From Bacteroidales bacterium (GTDB lineage Bacteria > Bacteroidota > Bacteroidia > Bacteroidales > UBA932), in contig JAFZDJ010000021.1 of assembly GCA_017561265.1 (NCBI GenBank), positions 1 to 34,856 on the forward strand: a stretch of DNA of 34,856 nucleotides. Reading direction: 5' to 3'. The notes below the pieces were generated by a model. It was not told the DNA's origin. It made no database searches and saw only the letters and a program-made list of their open reading frames with translations. This document shows positions 14,625-22,591 of this stretch, piece by piece. How positions within the stretch are numbered: the stretch's first letter is position 1; each line of letters begins with the position of its first letter. A program made the translations under genes and the position numbers.

Positions 14625-16646
14625 ATGAAACATATCCTTATATCCATCATGATATTAGCAGGCATTCTATGCGGATGCAAGGACTTGCCTGTCATTACTG
14701 ACAGCGACCCGGTCAGAAACATCAGCATCTCGATCCTGAACACAGTTGCGGACATGAATTCCGCAACTGTATCGATTCATGTTCTCGGTGCCGACCTGGA
14801 CGATTATGAAAGCTGGGGCATAACATACAGTGAGACAGAAGACCTCGCAGATGGAACAGACGTCCGCGCCAATGGGAAACCTTCGGACGGTAAGACCGAC
14901 ATAAGGATAGAAGGATTGGAAGCAGAAACGACTTACTACATCCGGGCTTGGGCTGAAACAAAGGATGATGAAAGAATATGGGCATTATCCCATACTTCAG
15001 TCACGACAAAAATAAAGGAGAATTATGTAAAGTTATCCGGAAACATCATCGGAAGCACATATTCAGTGGACTACAGCACAGGACAGCAGTCTCTAGAAGT
15101 AAACGCAAAGAGCAATGTGTTTGATGGAAACTTTGAAACATTCTTCGCATCCTACGACCGTTCCGGCACATGGGTGGGACTTGATCTGGGATCAAAGCAT
15201 GTCATCAGACAGATAGGCTATTCCCCACGCGTGGGTCAGGAGCACAGAGTGCAGCTGGCAGTCATCGAAGGAGCAAACGAACCGGATTTCAGCGATGCCC
15301 TGCCGATATTCATGATCAAGAATGGGGCTGCTTCAAGACAGATGCATTATGGATATGTGAACTGTTCGAAGGGATTCAGATACGTGCGTTACGTCAGCCC
15401 GAATGATGTCAGGTGCAATCTTGCCGAGCTTGAATTCTATGGGTTTGAAGGTGAAGGCGATGATTCGCAGATGTACCAGGTGACAAACCTTCCTACTGTG
15501 GTAATCAACACGGAAAATGCAGAGGAGATTGTATCCAAAGAGGAGGAACTGTCCAGCAATGTATATATCATCTCGAAAAATGGAACTGAAATCCTTGCAA
15601 CATCAGAAACAGGAGTGCGAGGTCGTGGAAATGCAAGCTGGCTTTATTTTCCAAAGAAGCCTTACAGGCTGAAATTCAAGTCAAAGCAGAGTCCGCTCGG
15701 AGCTCCGGCATCAGCCAAGAAATGGACACTTTTAAGCAACTACAGCGACAAGACACTGATGAGGAACATTCTGGCATTCGAGGTGAGCAGATGTGTCGGA
15801 CAGAACTTTACGCCATTCTGCCACCCGGTTGATCTGATTGTGAACGGAGAATACAAGGGATGCTACCAGCTGTGCGATCAGGTGGAGGCGGCGTCAGGAA
15901 GAGTTCCGGCCAAAGACGGATATCTGATAGAAATCGACTCTTACGCATATCAGGAAGACCTGATGTTCACGTCATGGAGCGGTACTCCTGTAACCATCAA
16001 GCATCCGGATGAAGACGATATAACATGGGAGCAGAGGTCTTTCATCGAAAGCTTCTTCAACAAGATGGAAAGCGCAGCCTTGGCGAACAACTTTACAGAC
16101 GAGAATGTCGGCTACAGGAAATATCTGGATCTGGAGAGTTTCCTCCGCAACTTCATCATTGGCGAATTCTGCGGCAACCCTGATATGTTATGGAGCGTAT
16201 ATATGTATAAGGATGCTTCAGACGGCAAGCTGTACACAGGTCCTACTTGGGATCATGACCTTTCATTCGACAATGACTACACAAGCCATCCTATAAACAG
16301 TCTGAACAATTATGTATTCTGTACGAAAGGACGTGCCGCCAGCGATGCGATAAGACGAGTGACGGAAAGAATAGTAAAGCAGGATCCTGAGGCCAGGAAA
16401 TTGCTTGTCGAAATATGGGAGAAGACATATCATGAAAGAGGGCTAAAGAACCTGATTCAATATGCAGATGAGACAGCACAACTTATCCAGGAGTCGCAGG
16501 AGCTCAACTTCAAGCGTTGGCCTGTTCTTGATGAAAAGGTTCATATGAACTTTCAGGCTCTCGGCTCATATCAGGCAGAGGTTCAATATATGAGAAATGT
16601 CATAGCTGAACGCCTCGTCGAGTTCGACAGGATAGTAAGACAATAA
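14625..16646 (+). CDS. CotH-kinase family lipoprotein with FN3-like and discoidin-like domains
   Basis: From ATG 14625 the product is 673 residues with a lipoprotein signal (MKHILISIMILAGILCGCKD; lipidated Cys18). A fibronectin-III-like domain spans about 25-125 (IEGLEAETTYYIRAWAETKD). A discoidin/F5-8C-like domain spans about 135-275 (FDGNFETFF, WVGLDLGSKHVIRQIGYSP). A CotH domain follows: GVRGRGNASWLYFPKKPYRL, GEYKGCYQLCDQVE and GPTWDHDLSFDND. CotH proteins are atypical kinases that phosphorylate secreted proteins in spore coats and fungi; in Bacteroidetes they are common surface lipoproteins of unknown target. The longer frame from 14598 would overlap the previous stop and spoil the signal peptide. 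Confidence 0.88.
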   Translation: MKHILISIMILAGILCGCKDLPVITDSDPVRNISISILNTVADMNSATVSIHVLGADLDDYESWGITYSETEDLADGTDVRANGKPSDGKTDIRIEGLEAETTYYIRAWAETKDDERIWALSHTSVTTKIKENYVKLSGNIIGSTYSVDYSTGQQSLEVNAKSNVFDGNFETFFASYDRSGTWVGLDLGSKHVIRQIGYSPRVGQEHRVQLAVIEGANEPDFSDALPIFMIKNGAASRQMHYGYVNCSKGFRYVRYVSPNDVRCNLAELEFYGFEGEGDDSQMYQVTNLPTVVINTENAEEIVSKEEELSSNVYIISKNGTEILATSETGVRGRGNASWLYFPKKPYRLKFKSKQSPLGAPASAKKWTLLSNYSDKTLMRNILAFEVSRCVGQNFTPFCHPVDLIVNGEYKGCYQLCDQVEAASGRVPAKDGYLIEIDSYAYQEDLMFTSWSGTPVTIKHPDEDDITWEQRSFIESFFNKMESAALANNFTDENVGYRKYLDLESFLRNFIIGEFCGNPDMLWSVYMYKDASDGKLYTGPTWDHDLSFDNDYTSHPINSLNNYVFCTKGRAASDAIRRVTERIVKQDPEARKLLVEIWEKTYHERGLKNLIQYADETAQLIQESQELNFKRWPVLDEKVHMNFQALGSYQAEVQYMRNVIAERLVEFDRIVRQ

Positions 16647-16697
16647 ATGAAGCGAACTGATTTTACAACGTGTATTAACCTAAATAATAAAAAAAAC

Positions 16698-17702
16698 ATG
16701 CGTACAGCAATATATGGTGCCGGATCATTGGGCACAATTCTGGGTGCCTTCATCAGCAAGGCGGACGAACCTATCGAGCTGATCAACAGAAACAAGGCAC
16801 ACGTGGAGGCCTTGAATGCCGATGGTGCAAAAATCGTCGGAACTGTAGAATTCGAGCAGAAGGTGACGGCATATACGCCTGATCAGATGTCAGGTGAATA
16901 TGACATCATATTCCTGATGACCAAGCAGCAGAACAACAAGGAGGTCGTGCAGATGCTCAAAGGTTTTCTGGCTCCGGACGGAGTGCTAGTGACATTCCAG
17001 AACGGTCTTCCGGAGATGCAGATAGCCGACATTCTCGGCGAGGAAAGAGTACTGGGATGCACCGTCGCCTGGGGCGCTACAATGCAGGGTCCGGGTATAT
17101 GCGAGCTTACCAGCGAACCTGACGCACTTTCATTTTCATTGGGATCGATTTCTGCAAACCGCAGCAGACATTTCGACAAGGTAAAGGAACTCCTCGAGAA
17201 GATGGGCACTGTCGATATTGAAGAGAATTTCATCGGCACACGGTGGAGCAAGCTTCTGATAAACGCCTCATTCTCCGGTATGAGCGCTGTACTCGGATGC
17301 ACATTCGGAGAAGCAGCCGCACCTAAGGAGTCACGCCGCATCGTACAGGCTCTGATCAAGGAATGCATCGACGTATGCGCAGCCGGAGGCATCAGAATCG
17401 AACCCGTACAGGGCAAAGACATAGTCAAACTTCTTGATTACAAGGGCTCATTGAAAAAAGCTATCTCATTCTTCATCATCCCGATCGCAATCAGCAAGCA
17501 CGCCAAGCTCAAGGCAAGCATGCTTCAGGATCTGGAAAAAGGAAAGCTTACCGAGGTCGACGCCATCAACGGATCCGTTTCCGACTACGGCAGAAAGGTC
17601 GGCTGCCCTACCCCGATGAACGACAAGGTCGTTGAGATCATCCACAAGATCGAGCAGGGTCAGCTGAAGCCGAGCTTTGATAATCTTAAATATTTTGAAT
17701 AA
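16698..17702 (+). CDS. Ketopantoate reductase-family (ApbA/PanE) dehydrogenase
   Basis: The 334-residue product begins with the NADP-binding Rossmann loop IYGAGSLGTILGAF and carries the family's central segments VLVTFQNGLPE and RWSKLLINASFSG (catalytic lysine region). The C-terminal helical domain has the usual SMLQDLEKGKLTEVDAINGS motif. It probably reduces 2-dehydropantoate to pantoate for coenzyme A synthesis, but many paralogues act on other 2-keto acids and no panB or panC is nearby. ATG 16698 is chosen because it places the Rossmann loop right at the N-terminus. It is the last gene of the operon, 51 bp after CotH, before a strong terminator. Confidence 0.87.
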   Translation: MRTAIYGAGSLGTILGAFISKADEPIELINRNKAHVEALNADGAKIVGTVEFEQKVTAYTPDQMSGEYDIIFLMTKQQNNKEVVQMLKGFLAPDGVLVTFQNGLPEMQIADILGEERVLGCTVAWGATMQGPGICELTSEPDALSFSLGSISANRSRHFDKVKELLEKMGTVDIEENFIGTRWSKLLINASFSGMSAVLGCTFGEAAAPKESRRIVQALIKECIDVCAAGGIRIEPVQGKDIVKLLDYKGSLKKAISFFIIPIAISKHAKLKASMLQDLEKGKLTEVDAINGSVSDYGRKVGCPTPMNDKVVEIIHKIEQGQLKPSFDNLKYFE

Positions 17703-17706
17703 TGAC

Positions 17707-17754
17707 AAAGACCGATATACCAGGATCTTATGACCTGCGGTATATCGGTCTTTT
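17707..17754. terminator. Bidirectional terminator in the reductase/epimerase convergent junction
   Basis: AAAGACCGATATACC (17707-17721) pairs exactly with 17739-17753 around a 17-nt loop. The stem ends in AAA on the left and TTTT on the right, so it can serve both genes. It is a simple hairpin, unlike the nested elements in other convergent junctions here. Confidence 0.85.
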
Positions 17755-17775
17755 CTATTCGATTTCTTTCATTAA

Positions 17776-18801
17776 TCAGCAACTAAATAGCTTCTTTGCA
17801 GCCTCCAGCGTTTCAATGACCTTGTCGCACCATACGTCGAATTCAGGATCTTCACGCTGCAGTTCCGGATGCGCCATGATATTCGCGACAGCCTTGCGTA
17901 CGCCCTGGTCAAGATGTGTCGTCGCGCAGAAACCCGGCACGGCACGCTTCAGCTTGCTGCAGTCGAAACGCACTGTCACAGCCTTGTCTCCCAGCAATGC
18001 TCCTCTGAGGTCGTATGCAGCCGGAGCAATTTCCGCAAGGTACTCCGAAGCCACATAATAAGGCTTATATTCCACCCCGAGCACATCGGCAACGCACTGG
18101 TAGATCTGATTCCATGTCAGTGACTCATCAGACATTATCTGATATACTTCACCTATCGCCTGCGGATTGCACAGAAGCCCGATGAATCCCTTTGCAAAAT
18201 CCTCGTTCCAAGTCATAGTCCAGAGGGAGCTTCCGTCACCATGCACGATGACAGGCTTGCCTTCGATCATACGCTTCAGCACCTGCCAGCTGCCGTTGCT
18301 TCCATGCACGCCTACCGGCACTTCCCTCTCGCAATAAGTATGGCTAGGACGGATGATTGTCACTGGGAAACCGGTCTCTCTATATGCCTGCATAAGAACA
18401 GCCTCACATGCAATCTTGTTGCGCGAATATTCCCAATATGGATTTGCGAGGGTCGTGCCTTCTGTTATTACATGCTGGCGTGCCGGCTTGTTGTATGCAG
18501 ATGCAGAACTGATGAATACATACTGCTTCGTACGTCCTGCGAAAAGTCTTATGTCACGCTCCACCTGTTCCGGAAGGAATCCGATAAATTCGCACACTGC
18601 ATCAAAAGTCTCGTCCCCTAGCTTGGCCATTACCTCCTCCGTATGGTCATTAATGTCTCCAGCAATGAGCTTGACATTCTGCGGCAGCTCAGCTTTGCGG
18701 TTGCCACGATTCAGCAGCCACAGATCATGTCCCTCGGCTGCAAGCTGCCTTGTGATGGCACTGCTGATGGTGCCTGTTCCTCCGATTATAAGAATCTTCA
18801 T
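17776..18801 (-). CDS. NAD-dependent epimerase/dehydratase (extended SDR)
   Basis: The 341-residue product begins MKILIIGGTGTISSAITRQL, the NAD-binding glycine motif of extended short-chain dehydrogenases. An SSASAY segment and the tyrosine-lysine pair in PYWEYSRNKIACE resemble the active site. The mid-protein VTIIRPSHTYCE is the usual sugar-nucleotide epimerase strand, while TMTWNEDFAKGFIGLL matches isoflavone-reductase/CSP41-like members. The substrate is probably a nucleotide sugar, but this subgroup is poorly defined. A purine-rich AGGAGAA site lies 5 bp before the ATG. It sits 52 bp downstream of the ribbon-helix-helix gene and is probably the third gene of the SPFH operon. Confidence 0.85.
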   Translation of the reverse strand: MKILIIGGTGTISSAITRQLAAEGHDLWLLNRGNRKAELPQNVKLIAGDINDHTEEVMAKLGDETFDAVCEFIGFLPEQVERDIRLFAGRTKQYVFISSASAYNKPARQHVITEGTTLANPYWEYSRNKIACEAVLMQAYRETGFPVTIIRPSHTYCEREVPVGVHGSNGSWQVLKRMIEGKPVIVHGDGSSLWTMTWNEDFAKGFIGLLCNPQAIGEVYQIMSDESLTWNQIYQCVADVLGVEYKPYYVASEYLAEIAPAAYDLRGALLGDKAVTVRFDCSKLKRAVPGFCATTHLDQGVRKAVANIMAHPELQREDPEFDVWCDKVIETLEAAKKLFSC

Positions 18802-18821
18802 AGCAAGTTCTCCTATAGATA

Positions 18822-18846
18822 ATTATTATTCAGACATTATTATTCA
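18822..18846. repeat. 11-bp direct repeat in the regulator/epimerase gap
   Basis: ATTATTATTCA occurs at 18822-18832 and again at 18836-18846, 14 bp apart, in an AT-rich gap upstream of the epimerase gene. It may be a binding site or chance in AT-rich DNA. Confidence 0.4.
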
Positions 18847-18853
18847 AAGTTAA

Positions 18854-19036
18854 TTATTTTACAGGAAAAGAAGAGGATTTCTTTTTCAGACGACCACTTT
18901 TTCTTAATGCCTCCGTAATTATCCACTGAAGCTGACCGTTGGTTGAACGGAATTCATCTTCCGCCCACTTCTCGATAGCTTCCATAGTCTGGGCATCGAC
19001 TCGCAAGACAAAACTCTTAGTCTGCTCTTTAGGCAT
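18854..19036 (-). CDS. Arc-type ribbon-helix-helix DNA-binding protein
   Basis: The 60-residue product has an N-terminal beta strand with alternating residues (SFVLRVDAQTMEAIEKWA), a first helix, the turn FRSTNGQLQ and a second helix WIITEALRKSGRL, followed by a basic tail. This is the Arc/MetJ ribbon-helix-helix fold. Such proteins dimerise and bind short, often tandem, palindromes. It starts 9 bp after the SPFH stop codon, so the two are co-transcribed, a pairing seen in other Bacteroidetes. A tandem 8-bp palindrome over the operon start (20043-20061) is an obvious candidate for its own operator. Confidence 0.88.
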   Translation of the reverse strand: MPKEQTKSFVLRVDAQTMEAIEKWAEDEFRSTNGQLQWIITEALRKSGRLKKKSSSFPVK

Positions 19037-19045
19037 ATCTCTCTA

Positions 19046-20023
19046 TTAATGATGAAGGGTTCCGGCATTTACGACAGGCTGCGCCGACTCGTCTGAACAA
19101 AGCACTACGAGAAGGTTGCTGACCATAGCAGCCTTGCGTTCCTCATCGAGTTCTACAACATTATCATCGGCAAGCTGGTCTATCGCCATCTTGACCATGG
19201 ACACAGCACCTTCTACAATCTTCTCTCGAGCAGAAATGATTGCATCTGCCTGCTGACGGCGGAGCATTACCGCTGCGATTTCAGGAGCATATGCAAGGTA
19301 GTTGATACGAGCCTCCACGACTTCTATTCCGGCCATATCAAGACGCTCGGCAAGCTTCTGCTCAAGCTGGTCATTGATTTCATCAGCATTTGAACGAAGA
19401 CTCTGTTCCCCTTCAACAGCAGAATTATTGTCATATGCATAACATCCTGCCACCTGACGAAGAGCAGCATCACTCTGTACTGCCACGAAGTTTGCAAGAG
19501 CATCCATACGCATCTCGCTGGCGCTCTTCATAGATACGGAAGTCTGTCCGTTTTGCGTCTGTGTCGTCGTAGCAGGCTTAGGAGCATCAATATTGAATAC
19601 TGCCTTATATATTTCTCCGGCTTTTACCTTCCATACAAGTACAAGACCGATCATGATAGGATTACCCATCTTGTCATTTACCTTGATCGGTTCAGCATTC
19701 AGGTTTCGCGCACGAAGAGAAATCTTCTTTACGCTCATGAAAGGATTGACCCACCAGAATCCTTCATCAAGAAAATTACCACGATATTTTCCAAAGAAGA
19801 CAAGAACTCTTGCCTGATTCGGCTCAATCACCATCAAGCCCAAAAACATCACAAAAGCAACAAGAATGACGACTACGCCAAGTATAGCGGTAAGGCCATA
19901 GCCTACATTGATAGCATTAACAATTCCCCATACACCAGCTGCAATCAGCGCCAATGAGAGAAAGAACATTACAAAGCCGTTTGCCTTGAAACCATTGTAC
20001 TCAAAATTAAGATTCTGTTCCAT
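19046..20023 (-). CDS. SPFH/band 7 domain membrane protein
   Basis: The 325-residue product has two N-terminal membrane segments ([20 protein letters not shown] and [20 protein letters not shown]), then the band 7 start [18 protein letters not shown]. The SPFH beta domain is followed by a helical Ala/Glu-rich stretch with [20 protein letters not shown] and [19 protein letters not shown], the conserved flotillin-type coiled coil. SPFH proteins oligomerise into membrane rings and scaffold or guard membrane proteases. No NfeD or FtsH gene is adjacent. It is the first gene of the leftward operon and has a promoter box at 20062-20069. Confidence 0.92.
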   Translation of the reverse strand: MEQNLNFEYNGFKANGFVMFFLSLALIAAGVWGIVNAINVGYGLTAILGVVVILVAFVMFLGLMVIEPNQARVLVFFGKYRGNFLDEGFWWVNPFMSVKKISLRARNLNAEPIKVNDKMGNPIMIGLVLVWKVKAGEIYKAVFNIDAPKPATTTQTQNGQTSVSMKSASEMRMDALANFVAVQSDAALRQVAGCYAYDNNSAVEGEQSLRSNADEINDQLEQKLAERLDMAGIEVVEARINYLAYAPEIAAVMLRRQQADAIISAREKIVEGAVSMVKMAIDQLADDNVVELDEERKAAMVSNLLVVLCSDESAQPVVNAGTLHH

Positions 20024-20042
20024 ATCGATTGATTTATTAGAA

Positions 20043-20061
20043 TGATATCATTTTGATATCA
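20043..20061. promoter_or_regulatory. Tandem 8-bp palindrome, candidate operator of the SPFH/ribbon-helix-helix operon
   Basis: TGATATCA, itself a perfect palindrome, occurs at 20043-20050 and 20054-20061, 11 bp centre to centre. It abuts the leftward -7 box and so covers the expected transcription start. Tandem 8-bp palindromes are the known site type of MetJ, a ribbon-helix-helix repressor, and this operon encodes such a protein. Confidence 0.5.
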
Positions 20062-20069
20062 CAAATATG
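20062..20069 (-). promoter_or_regulatory. -7 box of the SPFH operon
   Basis: Minus-strand CATATTTG differs from TAnnTTTG only in its first base. It lies 38 bp before the start codon and directly touches the tandem palindrome. Confidence 0.45.
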
Positions 20070-20169
20070 AGAATATAATCAGTAATATCCAAGAAATTCC
20101 GAAACAAAACATGCCTTTTTGGGGTGTCTTGCCGGATCGACAAAGTCATCATCATATCGAATAATATTC

Positions 20170-20177
20170 TATATTTG
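20170..20177 (+). promoter_or_regulatory. -7 box of the small RelA/SpoT-domain gene
   Basis: TATATTTG is an exact TAnnTTTG match ending 20 bp before the ATG at 20198. No -33 box is clear. Confidence 0.6.
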
Positions 20178-20197
20178 TAGTCAAAAGTTATAACAAT

Positions 20198-21073
20198 ATG
20201 CAGAACACACTGGAAAGGATTGCGACACAGCTCACTTCAGACATCTCGAAGTCGCTTTCAAAATGCGGACTCATGTTCAGGATTTTCTCAAGAGTCAAGA
20301 CTGAAAGTTCAATCAAGCATAAGCTGGAAGTGAAATACGCTTCTAAGAAGATCAAGATCCAAGACATGATAGGAATGAGGATTGTTGTGTATTTCCAGGA
20401 TGATGTTGATGTCCTGGCTCTATATTACAGCATTGGTGATGTCGTGAAAAAGTCCATCGATGAGTTTGATTCATCTACATTCCGCCCGCAGCGCCTCAAT
20501 ATCACAAACCGTATCCCTGCAGAAATGACAGAAGAGTTCTATGCAGCCCTGCCAGAACAGATCAGAGACTGTGTCGAACCTACATATGAGATACAGATCA
20601 GAACAGTATTTTCAGAAGGATGGCATGAGGTGGAGCATGACCTCAGATATAAATGCAAGGAAGATTGGGTGGGATGTGAGTCATATTCACGCGCCCTGAA
20701 TGGTGTCATTGCTACCCTCGAGACTGCTGAATGGAATATGAAGTCATTGTTCGCAGATATGGCCAGGCTTAATTTCAGGCATTCCAATTATACTGCAATG
20801 CTCAGGAACAAGTTCCATCTTAAATTCAAATCAGAGGCATTGTCCGAAAGTCTGAACATTTATCTGAATGAGCACAGGCAGCTGGCTGAAGACATATTGA
20901 ATGCTGACAGACTCATTGTAATGTACACTCTGCTGACGCATAACGCCGATTTTGCGCTTACATATGACAATCTGCTTTTCCTGATCAACAGAATAGAGAT
21001 GATGGATCCAGGCCTTATGGCAATGGAACCAGAGGATGCTAAATTGATGATAGACGCATTCCTCAATTCGTAA
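20198..21073 (+). CDS. Divergent RelA/SpoT nucleotidyltransferase-domain protein
   Basis: The 291-residue product carries a RelA/SpoT-type synthetase domain in residues about 15-155: SRVKTESSIKHKLE (the R-x-K and S-I-x-x-K pyrophosphate-binding stretch), QDMIGMRIVVYFQDD (metal-binding Asp56), YEIQIRTVFSEGWHEVEHDL (Glu131, Gln133, Arg135, His147) and the closing YK. The G-loop that normally carries G-Y-x-S-L-H and stacks on the acceptor nucleotide is missing; in its place is FRPQRLNITNRIPAEM. The C-terminal 135 residues are helical with no known domain. It may transfer pyrophosphate to a different acceptor, or be a toxin-type or defence-type enzyme. It stands alone with its own promoter and terminator. 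Confidence 0.8.
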   Translation: MQNTLERIATQLTSDISKSLSKCGLMFRIFSRVKTESSIKHKLEVKYASKKIKIQDMIGMRIVVYFQDDVDVLALYYSIGDVVKKSIDEFDSSTFRPQRLNITNRIPAEMTEEFYAALPEQIRDCVEPTYEIQIRTVFSEGWHEVEHDLRYKCKEDWVGCESYSRALNGVIATLETAEWNMKSLFADMARLNFRHSNYTAMLRNKFHLKFKSEALSESLNIYLNEHRQLAEDILNADRLIVMYTLLTHNADFALTYDNLLFLINRIEMMDPGLMAMEPEDAKLMIDAFLNS

Positions 21074-21212
21074 TATGATCCGGCAGTTAAAGATCAACGA
21101 CAAACTCGATGGGAGTCATCTGCCAAAGTCAAAGAATTTCCTATTTATAAAGATTTAGTGTGACCATTTGTGACTCATAGGTAACAAGTCGCTCATTGGG
21201 TCGTGCAAACAT

Positions 21213-21254
21213 AAGTGATGTACCAAGAAAATACGAATTCTTGGTACATCACTT
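21213..21254 (+). terminator. Strong hairpin after the RelA/SpoT-domain gene
   Basis: Bases 21213-21229 pair exactly with 21238-21254, a perfect 17-bp stem (AAGTGATGTACCAAGAA) with an 8-nt loop. It lies in the convergent gap to the 21302-22477 esterase. There is no long T-tract, so it may be a 3'-end stabiliser or a bidirectional terminator. Confidence 0.6.
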
Positions 21255-21264
21255 CATTTGAGAT

Positions 21265-21281
21265 GCCCGATCTGTTCGGGC
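21265..21281 (-). terminator. Short GC hairpin after the single-module esterase
   Basis: GCCCGA (21265-21270) pairs with TCGGGC (21276-21281) around TCTGT, 21 bp past the esterase stop on the minus strand. It is weak by itself and may act with the adjacent 17-bp hairpin. Confidence 0.4.
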
Positions 21282-21301
21282 ACTATGTCCATAAGGTCAG
21301 C

Positions 21302-22477
21302 CTATTTCTTCCAGAGATTCGGAAGGAAGCCGTAATAAAGGAGGCCTCTCCATGTCGACCAATCGTGACCGGTTTCACCTACGCAGAAGTATTCATATTC
21401 GATTCCGTGCTGCTCAAGAGCTTCTCTGAAAGGCTTTACGCGGAAATTGAACATACCCTTCTCTTCAGCACCTCCCTGTCCGATGAACAGATAATCAACC
21501 TTGTCGTTTGCTTTAGGATCATGAAGGAATTCGCCGAGGGTCTCTTCCGGTCTGTTGTCACCAGCACTGAGTACACCGAAGTTTGCAAAGAGGTCAAGAG
21601 ACTTCAGACCTACGAACATAGTGTGGCGGCCACCCATCGAAAGACCTGAAATGGCACGGCCGTGAGGATTTGCGATGGTCTTGTAGTGACTGTCGATGAA
21701 TGGGATGACAGCCTCGCGATACTCACGCTCCATGATATCGAAAGTAAGGTCGGCGTGCTTAGGATGGTTGCGGTGAACGACCTGGTTGTTCACAAGTACG
21801 ATCAACATCGGTTCTGCCTTTCCTTCTGCCAGGAGGTTGTCCATGATGAAGTTCACGCGTCCGTCATACATCCAGTTTGAAGGGAGCTCACCGCTTCCGC
21901 CCATCAGATAGAGAACCGGGTATTTCTTCTTCGGATTGTACTGAGGAGGAGTATAAACATAGAGTTCACGCTGTCCTTCGGTGACAGGGCTGTAGTAGAT
22001 ATGACGTGTGATGGCTCCATGAGGCACATCCTTGGCGTCCCACCATGATGGTCCGTCGCCATGGATGATAAGCTCGCTGTAAGGAGGCATCGCCGTAAAT
22101 GATGCATATGTGTTGTTCGGATCGGCCATGCTGACACCGTCAACAACCAGATTGTACTGATACATGTCCACAGGGAGAGGACCGATGGTGAGGGTCCAGA
22201 TGCCGTCTTCACCTTTGGTGAAAGGTATGTTTCCACGGACTCCCATCACTGTGGTCATTGCACCCGAGAGGGCTACTGACTCCGCCTGTGGTGCTCTGAG
22301 TCGGAAAGTGACGGTCTGGTCGTCATTTACCTGAGGAGAGTTCAGATTCGCGCTGAAAGGGATCAGGCCTTCAGTATCTTTCTGAGGGTTATAACTGAGG
22401 TTTACATTTGACTGCTGGGCAGATGCCGTCAAGACAGCAAGTAGCGAAATTGCCACGGTAATAAGTTTTCGGTTCAT
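21302..22477 (-). CDS. Secreted CE1-type esterase, single module
   Basis: From ATG 22477 the 391-residue product has a signal peptide ending at ASAQ (about residue 21). An E-set/CBM48-like domain (about 48-130; DQTVTFRLRAPQAESVAL, VDMYQYNLVVDGVSMADPNN) precedes an esterase D-like hydrolase. The nucleophile is in SGLSMGGRHT (Ser280) and the likely histidine in GETGHDWSTW (His371). The oxyanion loop reads YLMGGSGELPSNW. It is a homologue of each half of the tandem esterase and probably also de-esterifies plant polysaccharide. A frame open 7 codons further upstream would add MRKNNTI before a good signal peptide, so I prefer the inner start. The DUF1593 gene lies 114 bp upstream in the same direction. 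Confidence 0.88.
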   Translation of the reverse strand: MNRKLITVAISLLAVLTASAQQSNVNLSYNPQKDTEGLIPFSANLNSPQVNDDQTVTFRLRAPQAESVALSGAMTTVMGVRGNIPFTKGEDGIWTLTIGPLPVDMYQYNLVVDGVSMADPNNTYASFTAMPPYSELIIHGDGPSWWDAKDVPHGAITRHIYYSPVTEGQRELYVYTPPQYNPKKKYPVLYLMGGSGELPSNWMYDGRVNFIMDNLLAEGKAEPMLIVLVNNQVVHRNHPKHADLTFDIMEREYREAVIPFIDSHYKTIANPHGRAISGLSMGGRHTMFVGLKSLDLFANFGVLSAGDNRPEETLGEFLHDPKANDKVDYLFIGQGGAEEKGMFNFRVKPFREALEQHGIEYEYFCVGETGHDWSTWRGLLYYGFLPNLWKK

Positions 22478-22495
22478 AATAGTGTTATTTTTCCG

Positions 22496-22502
22496 CAAGA
22501 TA
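22496..22502 (-). promoter_or_regulatory. Possible -7 box for the single-module esterase
   Basis: Minus-strand TATCTTG approximates TAnnTTTG, and a TTTC lies 19 bp upstream as a -33-like word. It ends 18 bp before the start codon, so the esterase may have its own promoter rather than depend on the DUF1593 gene. Confidence 0.35.
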
Positions 22503-22591
22503 CGAAAAAACTGATTATTATGAAAGTCCAGCGGTAAAAGTACGTCAGAAAACCATTACACAAGAGACAATGTTCATAGTATTCAGTGATA

